Positions 1-8,428 of a stretch of 64,000 nt of DNA are shown piece by piece (position 1 is the first letter of the stretch; each line of letters opens with the position of its first letter). The translations under genes and the position numbers were made by a program. Origin of the DNA: an uncultured Flavobacteriaceae bacterium (GTDB lineage Bacteria > Bacteroidota > Bacteroidia > Flavobacteriales > Flavobacteriaceae); the NCBI GenBank assembly GCA_947497145.1, contig CANMFQ010000005.1:211345-275344 (forward strand). Reading direction: 5' to 3'. The notes under the pieces were generated by a model. That model saw only the letters and a program-made list of their open reading frames with translations. It had not been told where the DNA came from and made no database searches.

Positions 1-1001
1 TCAGAATCATTACCCATACCATTTGGAAAACGATCAGATTTTGATTGCATCAATATAGAAGTAGAAGCTACTGCTGAAGCGCATAAGAATATCACTTTTG
101 CTTTAAACTCAAAAGTTTCTTTGGTTACACGATCTATAACTTTAACACCAGTTGCTCTTCTTGTATCAGGGTCATACATTACCTCGTGTACAATAGAATC
201 TGGTCGTAAGGTCATATTTCCTGTAGCTTCGGCCGCAGGTAATGTAGATGAAAGACTACTAAAGTATGCACCAAAAGGACAGCCTCTTATACATCTATTT
301 CTAAATTTACAACGCGATCTTCCATTACCATCAAACTGTTTATCACTATTTATGTGTGCCACGCGACCCGCAGTTACAACACGACCATCAAAATTTTCAG
401 CTATTTTTTCGCGCACATGTTGCTCGGCACAGTTTAATTCCATCATAGGCTCAAACTGCCCGTCAGGTAATTGAGGGAGACCTAATGTTTCTCCTGTAAC
501 ACCGATATATGTTTCTACCTTATCATACCATGGTGCAATATCTTTATAACGAACAGGCCAATCAACCGCTATACCTTCCTTTAAATTTGCTTTAAAATCA
601 ATATCACTCCAACGATAACTATGACGCCCCCATTGTAATGACCGACCTCCTACGTGGTAACCACGCATCCAATCAAAACGTTTGATTTCATTATACGGGT
701 GTTCTAAGTCATTTACAAACCACATGTGGCTAGCTGCCTTGGTGGTATACCCCGTTCTATTTTGCTTTTCTTGTTTAGCAATTATTTCTTTGGTTGCCTG
801 ACCTCCATTTGGAAAATCCCACGGATCCATATTCGCGGTTTTATAGTCATCACGGTGTGTCACCATACGACCACGTTCCAACACTAAAGTTTTTAAGCCA
901 TTTTCACATAACTCTTTGGCAGCCCAGCCACCACTTATTCCTGTGCCTACAACAATCGCGTCATACGATTCTTGTTCTTCGTTGTAATAGAATTTACTCA
1001 T
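1..1001 (-). CDS. GMC family FAD-dependent oxidoreductase (C-terminus off window)
   Basis: This gene is not in the ORF track. Reading the minus strand from the ATG at 1001 gives 333 codons without a stop, running off the left edge. The start MSKFYYNEEQESYDAIVVGTG leads into the FAD-binding GxGxxG loop (GTGISGG), followed by VLERG, the GMC-type stretch HVGGRSLQWGR near residue 110, and a Cys-rich segment CIRGCPFGA near residue 250. These are features of the gluconate 2-dehydrogenase/glucoside 3-dehydrogenase-like GMC group. Full members run to about 560 residues, so roughly 60% is present. There is no signal peptide; relatives are often exported with a Tat-tagged small subunit, which would lie off the window. 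It is divergent from the isomerase gene at 1231. Oxidation of a sugar hydroxyl, perhaps C3, is inferred from the family and the neighbours. Confidence 0.9.
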   Translation of the reverse strand, partial: MSKFYYNEEQESYDAIVVGTGISGGWAAKELCENGLKTLVLERGRMVTHRDDYKTANMDPWDFPNGGQATKEIIAKQEKQNRTGYTTKAASHMWFVNDLEHPYNEIKRFDWMRGYHVGGRSLQWGRHSYRWSDIDFKANLKEGIAVDWPVRYKDIAPWYDKVETYIGVTGETLGLPQLPDGQFEPMMELNCAEQHVREKIAENFDGRVVTAGRVAHINSDKQFDGNGRSRCKFRNRCIRGCPFGAYFSSLSSTLPAAEATGNMTLRPDSIVHEVMYDPDTRRATGVKVIDRVTKETFEFKAKVIFLCASAVASTSILMQSKSDRFPNGMGNDS

Positions 1002-1230
1002 GTAACAAATTGTTTAGTCCCTAAATTTATTAAATTAAAAATTAATTTTCTACTTTTAAAAACTATTCTTAGTACGTTAAGCAAGTCTTTTGTGATATTT
1101 CTACGAATAGTGCAATAATTAAGTACAAAGTATCAATTTTACAAAAAAAATATAACATACTGACAACAAGTATTTAAAACGAACAAAGAATATCTTCAAT
1201 ACAATTAAAACCAACAAAAACGTAACATAA

Positions 1231-2223
1231 ATGAAAAGAAGAAATTTTATCCGAAATAGTTCACAGGCAGGAGTTGCCTTATCGCTTTTGGGCGTATATG
1301 CGTGTAAAGACCAAAAAAAAGCGGCACCAGAGAAGACCGAAACTTCTGATATGATGGAAAAAACTGCCGAGCCTTTCTTTAAACTTTCGTTGGCGCAATG
1401 GTCAATACATAAAATGATAAATAATGATGGTGTTGACCCGTATACTTTTGCTGAAAAAGCAAAAAAATGGGGATTTACAGGATTAGAGTACGTTAGCCAA
1501 TTATATAACCCAGAACTTTCTGATGCGAATTATTCAGAAGAAGCAATGGCAGCCTTTGTTGAAAAATCAAATGCTGAGGCAAAAAAACACGGCTTAGAAA
1601 ATGTTTTAATTATGATTGACGGACAAGGAAATTTGGCCGTTAGCGATGAAGCAGAAAGAAACGAAACTGTTGAAAAGCATAAAAAATGGGTTGATGCCGC
1701 CGCCGCTATGGGATGTCATGCAATACGCGTAAATCTCTCTGGAAGCATGGTACCCGAAGAATGGAAAGCGAATTCTATTGATGGCCTTACCAAGCTGTGC
1801 ACTTACGCAAAAACCAAAAATATAAATGTTCTTGTAGAAAATCACGGTGGACTTTCTTCCAACGGTGCTATGCACGCCGAAGTGATGAAAGCAGTAAAAA
1901 TGGATAATTGTGGCACCCTACCCGATTTTGGAAACTTTTGCATCACAAGAAATGAAGATGGTAGCTGTAAAGAAGAGTACGATATGTACAAAGGAGTCAA
2001 AGAACTTCTTCCTTATGCAAAAGCAGTAAGCGCAAAATCTAATGATTTTGACGAAGCCGGCAATGAGGTTCGAATTGACTACAAAAAAATGATGCAAATG
2101 GTGAAAAATGCAGGATACACAGGTTACATTGGCGTTGAATACGAAGGAAACGTTCTCAGTGAAGAAGATGGCATCAAAGCCACTAAAGACCTGATGCTTA
2201 AAGTAGCTAAGGAAATCAGCTAA
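1231..2223 (+). CDS. Secreted sugar phosphate isomerase/epimerase-like TIM barrel (Tat/lipoprotein signal)
   Basis: This is a 330-residue protein of the xylose-isomerase-like TIM-barrel superfamily (AP endonuclease family 2 fold). The N-terminus MKRRNFIRNSSQAG carries a twin-arginine motif, and VYAC near residue 25 is a possible lipobox. The mature protein is therefore probably folded before export and anchored in the periplasm. The barrel begins near residue 50 (FKLSLAQWSIHKM). Candidate metal ligands are the Glu in VLVENHG (about 202), the Asp in TLPDFGNF (about 230) and the Glu in IGVEYEG (about 306). Annotated relatives are called sugar phosphate isomerases or hydroxypyruvate isomerases, but a periplasmic copy would not meet phosphorylated sugars. 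Epimerisation or elimination on a free or keto sugar is more likely here (inference). It is divergent from the GMC gene. Confidence 0.85.
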   Translation: MKRRNFIRNSSQAGVALSLLGVYACKDQKKAAPEKTETSDMMEKTAEPFFKLSLAQWSIHKMINNDGVDPYTFAEKAKKWGFTGLEYVSQLYNPELSDANYSEEAMAAFVEKSNAEAKKHGLENVLIMIDGQGNLAVSDEAERNETVEKHKKWVDAAAAMGCHAIRVNLSGSMVPEEWKANSIDGLTKLCTYAKTKNINVLVENHGGLSSNGAMHAEVMKAVKMDNCGTLPDFGNFCITRNEDGSCKEEYDMYKGVKELLPYAKAVSAKSNDFDEAGNEVRIDYKKMMQMVKNAGYTGYIGVEYEGNVLSEEDGIKATKDLMLKVAKEIS

Positions 2224-2231
2224 TACATAAA

Positions 2232-2288
2232 TAGTGCCTGGTTGGCAATGCCCAAAGCGCAAATTTGTTGCTTTCTGACCAGGCACTA
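2232..2288 (+). other. Long-loop inverted repeat between isomerase and DinB genes
   Basis: TAGTGCCTGGT at 2232-2242 is perfectly complementary to ACCAGGCACTA at 2278-2288. The two arms enclose a 35-nt loop that holds a smaller AAAGC/GCTTT stem. No T-run follows on the plus strand, so it is not a standard intrinsic terminator. It may attenuate transcription or protect mRNA ends between the isomerase stop (2223) and the DinB start (2306). Confidence 0.5.
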
Positions 2289-2305
2289 AATAAAATTAAA
2301 AAAAA

Positions 2306-2749
2306 GTGAATGCCTTTTTCAATCAACTATTTGATTACAATTTTTTTTGTAATAAAAAACTAATTGAAACTTGTATTGCCCTTGACCACGTACCTAAAAA
2401 GAGTATAACACTTTTTAGCCATGTGCTCAATGCGCATCATATTTGGAATGCTCGTATGGAGAACAAAGCATCAACATACGATGTATTTCAAACACATGCC
2501 ATTGAAAATTGGAAGGATATTCATGATGAAAATCAAAGAAATTCTTTTGATATAATAACCCAAGCTGAAGATTTTGAAAAGCGTATTAATTATATAAGCT
2601 CTGAAGGAAGACCATATACCAATACCCTTAAAGACATACTTTTTCACATCATAAACCACTCTACCCACCATCGTGGGCAGATAGCATTAGATTTTAGACA
2701 AAACAAACATCAACCACAATCATTAGACTATATTAGTTACAAACGTTAA
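2306..2749 (+). CDS. DinB family protein
   Basis: This 147-residue protein has the DinB/YfiT-like four-helix-bundle pattern. A first helix (FFNQLFDYNFFCNKKLIE) is followed by SHVLNAHHIWNARM near residue 40 and a C-terminal HIINHSTHHRGQIA near residue 115. Those two segments supply the three histidines that usually bind a divalent metal. The start is GTG; the nearby ATG at 2310 is out of frame. The biochemical role of Bacteroidota DinB proteins is mostly unknown, with thiol-transferase or hydrolase-like metalloenzymes among characterised relatives. It ends 10 bp before the MFS gene, so the two are probably co-transcribed. Confidence 0.85.
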   Translation: MNAFFNQLFDYNFFCNKKLIETCIALDHVPKKSITLFSHVLNAHHIWNARMENKASTYDVFQTHAIENWKDIHDENQRNSFDIITQAEDFEKRINYISSEGRPYTNTLKDILFHIINHSTHHRGQIALDFRQNKHQPQSLDYISYKR

Positions 2750-2759
2750 ATGCCATACA

Positions 2760-3989
2760 ATGAAAACTAAAGTACGCATACAGTTGTCTACAATGATGTT
2801 TTTAGAATTTTTTATTTGGGGCAGTTGGTTTGTAACCATGGGTATCTATCTACCCAATACACTGAACAGCAATGGGGTAGAAATAGCCGCTGCATATTCA
2901 ACACAGTCATGGGGCGCCATTCTTGCCCCCTTTATTATAGGTTTATTTGCTGATCGCTATTTTAACGCCGAGCGTATTCTAGGCCTAGTACACCTTCTGG
3001 GAGCTTTTTTAATGTACCTATTATATAGCACTACAGATTTTGCTGTATTTTACCCCTACCTACTTACTTATATGATTTTGTACATGTCTACCTTGGCTCT
3101 GGTAAATTCCATTTCCTTTAATCAAATGAATGACCCTGCTAAGGAGTTTTCTTTTGTTCGGGTTTTTGGCACTTTGGGCTGGATTACCGCAGGCACCTTA
3201 ATAAGTTTTCTCAATTGGGATTCACAAACAGGTGTTTCAGAAGGTAGCCTACGAAATACGTTTTTAATGGCCGCCATAGCATCAGCCTTATTAGGTTTAT
3301 TTAGTTTTTCATTACCCAAAACACCGCCAAAAGCTAAAGGCAAAACAAAGGTTTCGTTTTCCGAAATCATTGGCTTAGACGCCTTGGCATTATTAAAAGA
3401 CCGCAACTTTTTAATTTTTTTCTTAGCCTCGGTATTTATTTGTATTCCCCTAGCATTTTATTACCAGCACGCTGGGCAATTTTTGGGTGAAGTAGCGGTA
3501 ACCAATCCGGCAGGAAAAATGACTATCGGTCAATGGTCTGAAATTGGCTTCATGTTATTACTACCTATTTTCTTTAAAAGATTTGGGTTTAAGAATACCA
3601 TATTAATCGCCATGCTAGCATGGGGCTTACGCTATTTACTATTTGCTTATGGCAATGCTAGTGAGCTTTCTTTTATGTTTATTTTTGGCATAGCCTTACA
3701 CGGTGTATGCTATGACTTTTTCTTTGTTTCTGGGCAAATATATACCAACAGCAAAGCAGGAGACACCTATAAAAGTGCAGCTCAAGGACTAATAACATTA
3801 GCCACCTACGGCATAGGAATGCTCATTGGCTTTTGGGTAGCAGGACAAATTACAGATTTTTATACCTTAGCTACTACTGATGGACATGACTGGAAAACTA
3901 TTTGGATATATCCGGCAGGTTTTGCGATAGGAGTATTACTTTTATTTGCTTTTTTGTTTAAAAATGAAAAAATTGAATACGAATCTTAG
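2760..3989 (+). CDS. MFS transporter, nucleoside:H+ symporter (NupG-like) family
   Basis: This 409-residue integral membrane protein has about 12 hydrophobic segments. Its opening, IQLSTMMFLEFFIWGSWFVT, is typical of the nucleoside-permease-like MFS family common in Bacteroidota sugar clusters. FADRYFNAERILG after the second helix corresponds to the MFS loop 2-3 motif. The cytoplasmic central loop lies near residues 180-205 (LPKTPPKAKGKTKV). The nucleoside label comes from E. coli NupG. In this context, between isomerases, a Gfo/Idh dehydrogenase and DUF1080 proteins, import of a free or oxidised monosaccharide is a better guess. It probably shares a transcript with the DinB gene 10 bp upstream. 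Confidence 0.85.
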   Translation: MKTKVRIQLSTMMFLEFFIWGSWFVTMGIYLPNTLNSNGVEIAAAYSTQSWGAILAPFIIGLFADRYFNAERILGLVHLLGAFLMYLLYSTTDFAVFYPYLLTYMILYMSTLALVNSISFNQMNDPAKEFSFVRVFGTLGWITAGTLISFLNWDSQTGVSEGSLRNTFLMAAIASALLGLFSFSLPKTPPKAKGKTKVSFSEIIGLDALALLKDRNFLIFFLASVFICIPLAFYYQHAGQFLGEVAVTNPAGKMTIGQWSEIGFMLLLPIFFKRFGFKNTILIAMLAWGLRYLLFAYGNASELSFMFIFGIALHGVCYDFFFVSGQIYTNSKAGDTYKSAAQGLITLATYGIGMLIGFWVAGQITDFYTLATTDGHDWKTIWIYPAGFAIGVLLLFAFLFKNEKIEYES

Positions 3990-4020
3990 ATATTTTATAT
4001 ATTGAGAAGGTTTACATTAT

Positions 4021-4094
4021 TGAGCTCGTTATGACTACTTGTTTGAAACCGAGAATTATGGCTTTTGCCAGGTAAAAAAATCAAGATAAGCTCA
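4021..4094. repeat. Intergenic element, copy 1 (related to 5988-6069)
   Basis: A segment starting TGAGCTCGT and containing GAGAATTATGGCTTTTG and GTAAAAAA resembles one at 5988-6069 (TGAGCTCGT, GAGAACTATGGCTATTG, GTAAAAAA) in the same order and at almost the same spacing. This copy ends in AGCTCA, complementary to its first six bases. In one frame both copies read ENYG(F/Y)C.VKK, so they could be decayed coding sequence or a short dispersed repeat. Confidence 0.4.
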
Positions 4095-4135
4095 TTTTAA
4101 TAATTGATTACAAACAACATAAATACATTGAATTC

Positions 4136-5272
4136 ATGCCAAAAAAAATAAGATTAGGAATTTTAGGAGGAGGGGGAGATTCACTCATTGGAGTATTACA
4201 CAGAGTTGCTTCTCATATTAACGACAACTACCAAATTGTGGGTGGTTGCTTCAATCCAGATTTTGAAGCCAACAAAGATTTCGCAAGGGAAATTGATGTT
4301 CCCTTAGAAAGAATCTATCCCGATTTTGACACGCTAGTTGAAGAAGAAATGAAGCTTCCTGAAGATGAACGTATTCAAGTATGTTCTATTCTTACGCCTA
4401 ATTTTTTGCATTTTCCCATGGCCAAAAAATTGCTCGACAATGGTTTTCATGTTATTTGCGAAAAGCCAATGACTACAAGCCTAGCAGAAGCAAAAATTTT
4501 GCAAGAAGCGCATCAAAAATCAGGAAAAATATTTGCTTTAACACACACCTACACAGGCTACCCTATGGTGCGTCAGATGCGTGAAATGATAAAAGCAGGT
4601 GTTCTCGGAAAAATTCATAAAGTTGATGCCCGCTATTACCAAGGATGGATTAACACCATCATACACGATAAAGAAAAACGCTCTTCGGTTTGGCGCTTAG
4701 ACCCCAAAAAAGCTGGTATCAGCTCCTGCATGGGAGACATAGGCGTACATGCCTTTAATTTAGTTGAATACACAACAGGACTAAAAGTAAAATCCCTACT
4801 ATGTGATTTCAACTATCTGTATGAAGATAATAAGATGGACGTTGATGGCACTGTATTAATTCGTATGGATGACCATGTAAAAGGTGTTATTCGCAGTAGC
4901 CAAGTGGCTACAGGAGAAGAAAATGGCTTAGCAATCGCTATTTACGGGGAGAAAGGCGCTTTTAGATGGGAACAAGAAAATCCGAATTTTCTTTACAAAA
5001 TGAGTGATACAGAGCCCTTACAGGTATACAAACCTGGTCATGCCTATAATTCTGAGCTTTCGTTAGACGGTACAAAACTACCAGCCGGACATCCTGAAGG
5101 TATTTTTGATTCTATGGCAAATATTTATTTAGGTGCCGCTAGAGCCATTCGTGGAGAAAAATACAATGACGGCGAATTTCCAACTATGCAAGATGGCGTT
5201 CGAGGAATGAACTTTATTGAAGCTACCGTAGCTTCCCACAAAAAAGAAAATGTATGGGTTGAAATGGAGTAA
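4136..5272 (+). CDS. Gfo/Idh/MocA family oxidoreductase
   Basis: This 378-residue NAD(P)-dependent sugar or inositol dehydrogenase-type enzyme has an N-terminal Rossmann fold. Visible motifs are LGILGGGGDSLIG (about 6-18), the family hallmark CEKPMTT (about 106-112), and GDIGVHAFNLVEY (about 201-213) carrying the DxGxH catalytic signature. No signal peptide is seen, so it should be cytoplasmic. Together with the GMC oxidoreductase, DUF1080 lipoproteins and TIM-barrel isomerases it fits a pathway in which keto-sugars are made and re-reduced; it could catalyse either direction at C3 (inference). A strong terminator lies 50-100 bp downstream. Confidence 0.92.
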   Translation: MPKKIRLGILGGGGDSLIGVLHRVASHINDNYQIVGGCFNPDFEANKDFAREIDVPLERIYPDFDTLVEEEMKLPEDERIQVCSILTPNFLHFPMAKKLLDNGFHVICEKPMTTSLAEAKILQEAHQKSGKIFALTHTYTGYPMVRQMREMIKAGVLGKIHKVDARYYQGWINTIIHDKEKRSSVWRLDPKKAGISSCMGDIGVHAFNLVEYTTGLKVKSLLCDFNYLYEDNKMDVDGTVLIRMDDHVKGVIRSSQVATGEENGLAIAIYGEKGAFRWEQENPNFLYKMSDTEPLQVYKPGHAYNSELSLDGTKLPAGHPEGIFDSMANIYLGAARAIRGEKYNDGEFPTMQDGVRGMNFIEATVASHKKENVWVEME

Positions 5273-5325
5273 ATCGCAACTAAGTTGCTTTACTCTTTTT
5301 TTTAATCACGATACAAAACAGTATT

Positions 5326-5368
5326 AAAAAAACCTCAAGACATTAGTAATGTCATGAGGTTTTTTTTT
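5326..5368 (+). terminator. Bidirectional intrinsic terminator
   Basis: AAAAAACCTCA and GACAT pair with ATGTC and TGAGGTTTTTT around a TAGTA loop, followed by a run of T. It is flanked by A-rich sequence on the other side, so it can end both the Gfo/Idh transcript (plus) and the ASCH transcript (minus). Confidence 0.85.
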
Positions 5369-5433
5369 GATTTACACTCAAAAATACTAGGCACTGCTTC
5401 TAAAAACTAAAAAGCTTTAGCTATAGTTTGGCA

Positions 5434-5898
5434 TTACCGTTCAAATATTTTCTCAAATTCTTCACAAACCACAATCATACTCTCATTGGGTTTACGATCA
5501 AATGCAGCAAGTTCTCTTGTAAAATACTCCCAGCGTACTTTTTTCCAGTGCGCTAAGGTTTTATCGCCCTCACCTTCTTTTTTAGCATAGTCTTCATCAA
5601 TACTAAAAAATGGCTTAAGCGTCACTTTTGTAGTTCTTATGATACACTTCGCTTCTCCTTGCCAATCGGTGACTACAGTGTAATCACCTATTTTTGGCAA
5701 ACGCTCTTTTCTGTGCTGAATACCCAACAAAGTACTTGTAGTTGCGGTTTTAATTCCCGCTTTAACAAGTTCAGCACATGCATTAGCAGCTGCTTCGTTA
5801 TCACAAAAATGCATTGTTTTAGGCGCCTCATGAAAGGCATCCTCCAAATGGTGATCTAAATAATCACCCCACAAATTTCTCGCTGACGCATTCTCCAT
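5434..5898 (-). CDS. ASCH domain protein
   Basis: This 154-residue protein matches the YqfB/ASCH-like family. The features are an N-terminal helix (NLWGDYLDHHLEDAFHEA), the strand-turn GIKTATTSTLLG (about 49-60), LPKIGDYTVVTDWQGEAKCIIRTTKV forming the barrel core (about 69-94), and a C-terminal HWKKVRWEYFTREL. ASCH proteins have a PUA-like fold; some bind RNA and some are amidohydrolases or nucleases acting on modified nucleosides. It sits alone on the minus strand inside the sugar locus and is probably unrelated to it. It converges on the Gfo/Idh gene across a shared terminator. Confidence 0.88.
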   Translation of the reverse strand: MENASARNLWGDYLDHHLEDAFHEAPKTMHFCDNEAAANACAELVKAGIKTATTSTLLGIQHRKERLPKIGDYTVVTDWQGEAKCIIRTTKVTLKPFFSIDEDYAKKEGEGDKTLAHWKKVRWEYFTRELAAFDRKPNESMIVVCEEFEKIFER

Positions 5899-6363
5899 AA
5901 AATTTTAAACGTAAGGGTACTTGTTAATATTGTTAATAGCATCTTGCTTTTGATAGCAAAAGGTAAATATATTAAGAATTTTTCCATGAGCTCGTCTTCA
6001 ATCTTATTTAGAATTGAGAACTATGGCTATTGTGCCGTAAAAAAGTTATTTTTTGTTGCATAGCCATAGCTGCTGAACTCTAAAATGCCAAAATTAGGAT
6101 ACAAAATGGATGATTTGCAGAAAAAAGAAAAAGTTAAGACAGTTCATAGCAATGACATTGAAGAAAAAAGACTTTACTAGAACCCTTTTAAATATAACTT
6201 TTTTAGAAGGTTTTGAAATAATAGATGATTTTCTAAAGGTATTCCCTATATTTATGACTTCACTTGTAAATAGCATTAACACGACAATAGCGACCACAAA
6301 ATCAAGGTTACATTCTCAAATGATTAAAATCAAAACTATTTAAAAACATATAGCAAAATAAGC
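5899..6363. other. 465-bp intergenic region with repeat-like hairpin
   Basis: No convincing gene is seen here. The segment at 5988-6069 is the second copy of the element at 4021-4094. It contains a perfect 10-bp inverted repeat, CTATGGCTAT (6021-6030) with ATAGCCATAG (6060-6069). An ORF at 6110-6343 (77 aa, Lys-rich start) has no recognisable fold and no close neighbour, and I do not call it a gene. The remainder is AT-rich leader for the gene at 6364. Confidence 0.45.
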
Positions 6364-7416
6364 ATGAAAACAATAAAAGGACCAGCGGTATTTTTAGCAC
6401 AATTTGTAGATAGCAAAGCTCCATTTAACACCTTAGACGGCATGTGTAAATGGGCATCTGATTTAGGCTATAAAGGCATTCAGATACCAACATGGGAGCA
6501 TTTTTTAATAGATTTAGACAAGGCTGCAGAAAGCCAAACCTACTGTGATGAACTTAAAGGTAAGGTAAATTCATACGGTCTTGAGATAACCGAACTTTCA
6601 ACACATTTACAAGGGCAATTAGTTGCTGTACACCCTGCTTATGATTTAATGTTCGATAATTTTGCCCCTGACAAGGTAAAAAACAATCCTAAAGCCCGAA
6701 CTGAATGGGCCGTTGATGTAGTAAAAAAAGCAGCTACAGCTAGTCGTAGATTAGGCATTTCTGCCCACGCCACTTTTTCTGGTGCCTTGCTATGGCACAC
6801 GTGGCACCCTTGGCCACAACGCCCTGCAGGATTAGTAGAAATGGGGTTTGAAGAACTCGCTAAACGATGGATGCCTATATTAAATCACTTTGATGAAGAA
6901 GGGGTTGACGTATGCTATGAAATTCACCCTGGCGAAGATTTACATGACGGTGATACTTTTGAGCGGTTTTTGGCTGCAACTGGCAATCATAAAAGAGTAA
7001 ACATCTTATACGATCCAAGTCATTTTGTTTTACAACAATTAGATTATATCGAATACATAGATCATTATCATGAGTTTATTAAATCATTTCATGTAAAAGA
7101 TTCTGAGTTTAACCCAACAGGCAAAAAAGGTGCTTTTGGCGGGTATAATGACTGGGGAGATCGTGCAGGAAGATACCGCTCACTTGGTGATGGACAAATA
7201 GATTTTAAAACTATTTTTTCAAAATTAACCCAATATGGTTGCGATGTTTGGGCAGTAATGGAATGGGAATGCTGTATTAAAAGCCCTGAGCAAGGTGCTA
7301 GAGAAGGTGCTATTTTCATTAAAGACCATATAATTGAAGCTACCGAAAAAACATTTGATGATTTTGCAGGAGCAGCAATAGATAAAGAAGTACTACGTAA
7401 AATACTAGGCACTTAA
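6364..7416 (+). CDS. Sugar phosphate isomerase/epimerase family protein (cytoplasmic TIM barrel)
   Basis: This 350-residue protein has no signal peptide and the xylose-isomerase-like TIM-barrel fold. Strand-end motifs carry the usual metal ligands: YEIHPGEDLHDGDTF (about 185), ILYDPSHFVLQ (about 216), SFHVKDSEFNPTG (about 240), and WAVMEWECC (about 297). The RAGRYRSLGDGQIDF segment (about 268-282) is characteristic of a subfamily that recurs beside Gfo/Idh dehydrogenases in Bacteroidota. The exact substrate cannot be read from sequence. Relatives include epimerases, and members in 3-keto-sugar clusters have been linked to elimination chemistry. It is the cytoplasmic counterpart of the secreted barrel at 1231. 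Confidence 0.9.
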   Translation: MKTIKGPAVFLAQFVDSKAPFNTLDGMCKWASDLGYKGIQIPTWEHFLIDLDKAAESQTYCDELKGKVNSYGLEITELSTHLQGQLVAVHPAYDLMFDNFAPDKVKNNPKARTEWAVDVVKKAATASRRLGISAHATFSGALLWHTWHPWPQRPAGLVEMGFEELAKRWMPILNHFDEEGVDVCYEIHPGEDLHDGDTFERFLAATGNHKRVNILYDPSHFVLQQLDYIEYIDHYHEFIKSFHVKDSEFNPTGKKGAFGGYNDWGDRAGRYRSLGDGQIDFKTIFSKLTQYGCDVWAVMEWECCIKSPEQGAREGAIFIKDHIIEATEKTFDDFAGAAIDKEVLRKILGT

Positions 7417-7435
7417 ATATAAAGCAGCTTGAGCC

Positions 7436-7480
7436 AAAATGCTTTTCTGATTTGATTTCATATCAGTACTAAGCATTTTT
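7436..7480 (+). terminator. Probable intrinsic terminator or attenuator
   Basis: AAAATGCTT (7436-7444) pairs with AAGCATTTT (7471-7479), with an inner CTGAT/ATCAG stem, and ends in a short T-run. It sits 20 bp after the isomerase stop and before the first DUF1080 gene, so it may partly uncouple the two. Confidence 0.55.
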
Positions 7481-7543
7481 GTTGTATCCAATACATTGAA
7501 AAACAGTTACGTTTAAATATCCAATTAACTAAAATTAAATAAC

Positions 7544-8299
7544 ATGAAAAATTTCCTTTTTGCGACTTTTATTGCCCTAACCATTATCTCATGCAAAGAA
7601 AAAGCGAAAGAAAGCATGAAAGAAAAGGCCGTTGAAGTAATGCCAGAAGTTATAAAAGAAGCCTCCAACGAAGCATGGGTTTCCCTTTTTGATGGAACAT
7701 CATTTAACGGATGGCATGAATATTTACAAGATGGTGTTTCTGATCATTGGAAAATTGAAGATGGTGCCATGGTATTTTATCCGCCAGAAAAACGAGAAAA
7801 AGGCGTAAGCTATAATTTAGTTTCTGATAATGAGTATACCGATTTTGAACTATCCATAGATTGGCGCATTTCAGAAGCTGGCAACAGTGGTATTTTTTGG
7901 GGAATTAAAGAATTACCTAATGTAGACCAGCCCTACAAAACAGGCCCAGAAATTCAAGTCTTAGACAATGATAAACACCCTGATGGAAAAAACGGTACAA
8001 GTCATCAAGCTGGTGCTTTGTATGACATGGTTTCACCTACCAAAGACGTTACCAAACCTGTAGGCGAATGGAACACCTGTGTAATTACCGTAAACAACAC
8101 CACACACATGGGTAGCGTGCAATTAAATGGTGAAAAAATAGTAGAATTTCCGCTAAACAATGAAGAATGGAATGCCATGGTTGCCAAATCAAAATTTGCC
8201 AACTGGGAACATTTTGGAAAATATACCACGGGAAAAATAGGCCTGCAAGACCATGGAAATGTTGTTGCCTTTCGCAATATAAAAATAAGAAAACTGTAA
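7544..8299 (+). CDS. DUF1080 (3-keto-disaccharide hydrolase domain) lipoprotein
   Basis: This is a 251-residue lipoprotein with lipobox IISC at Cys17 and a charged Lys/Glu linker (about 18-40). The single DUF1080 domain (about 45-251) has a lectin-like jelly-roll pattern: WVSLFDGTSFNGW, NSGIFWGIKE, GPEIQVLDND, HQAGALYDM, GEWNTCVITV, and a final GLQDHGNVVAFRNIKIRKL. The family is named for hydrolysis of 3-keto-disaccharides. Such a lipoprotein would act in the periplasm or at the cell surface on glycosides already oxidised by a dehydrogenase. This fits the GMC and Gfo/Idh enzymes nearby. The specificity is unknown. Confidence 0.93.
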   Translation: MKNFLFATFIALTIISCKEKAKESMKEKAVEVMPEVIKEASNEAWVSLFDGTSFNGWHEYLQDGVSDHWKIEDGAMVFYPPEKREKGVSYNLVSDNEYTDFELSIDWRISEAGNSGIFWGIKELPNVDQPYKTGPEIQVLDNDKHPDGKNGTSHQAGALYDMVSPTKDVTKPVGEWNTCVITVNNTTHMGSVQLNGEKIVEFPLNNEEWNAMVAKSKFANWEHFGKYTTGKIGLQDHGNVVAFRNIKIRKL

Positions 8300-8428
8300 G
8301 CTTTTTTCTTAGACTACCTTATTGTCCGTTTGCATGAGCATTGAGATACCGTAAGTGATAGTTATTGATTGTAAATACAGTAATAACACAACCTATAATT
8401 TACTAATAAAAATTCAAATAGCACTCTC

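Noticed and set aside
121-474. 117-residue plus-strand ORF
   Set aside because: It is a shadow of the GMC oxidoreductase gene.
794-1024. 76-residue plus-strand ORF at the left edge
   Set aside because: It is a shadow of the clearly coding GMC oxidoreductase on the minus strand.
6110-6343. 77-residue ORF between the ASCH and isomerase genes
   Set aside because: It has a Lys-rich, low-complexity start, no recognisable fold or coupling, and an equally long ORF on the opposite strand. It is likely chance in AT-rich DNA.
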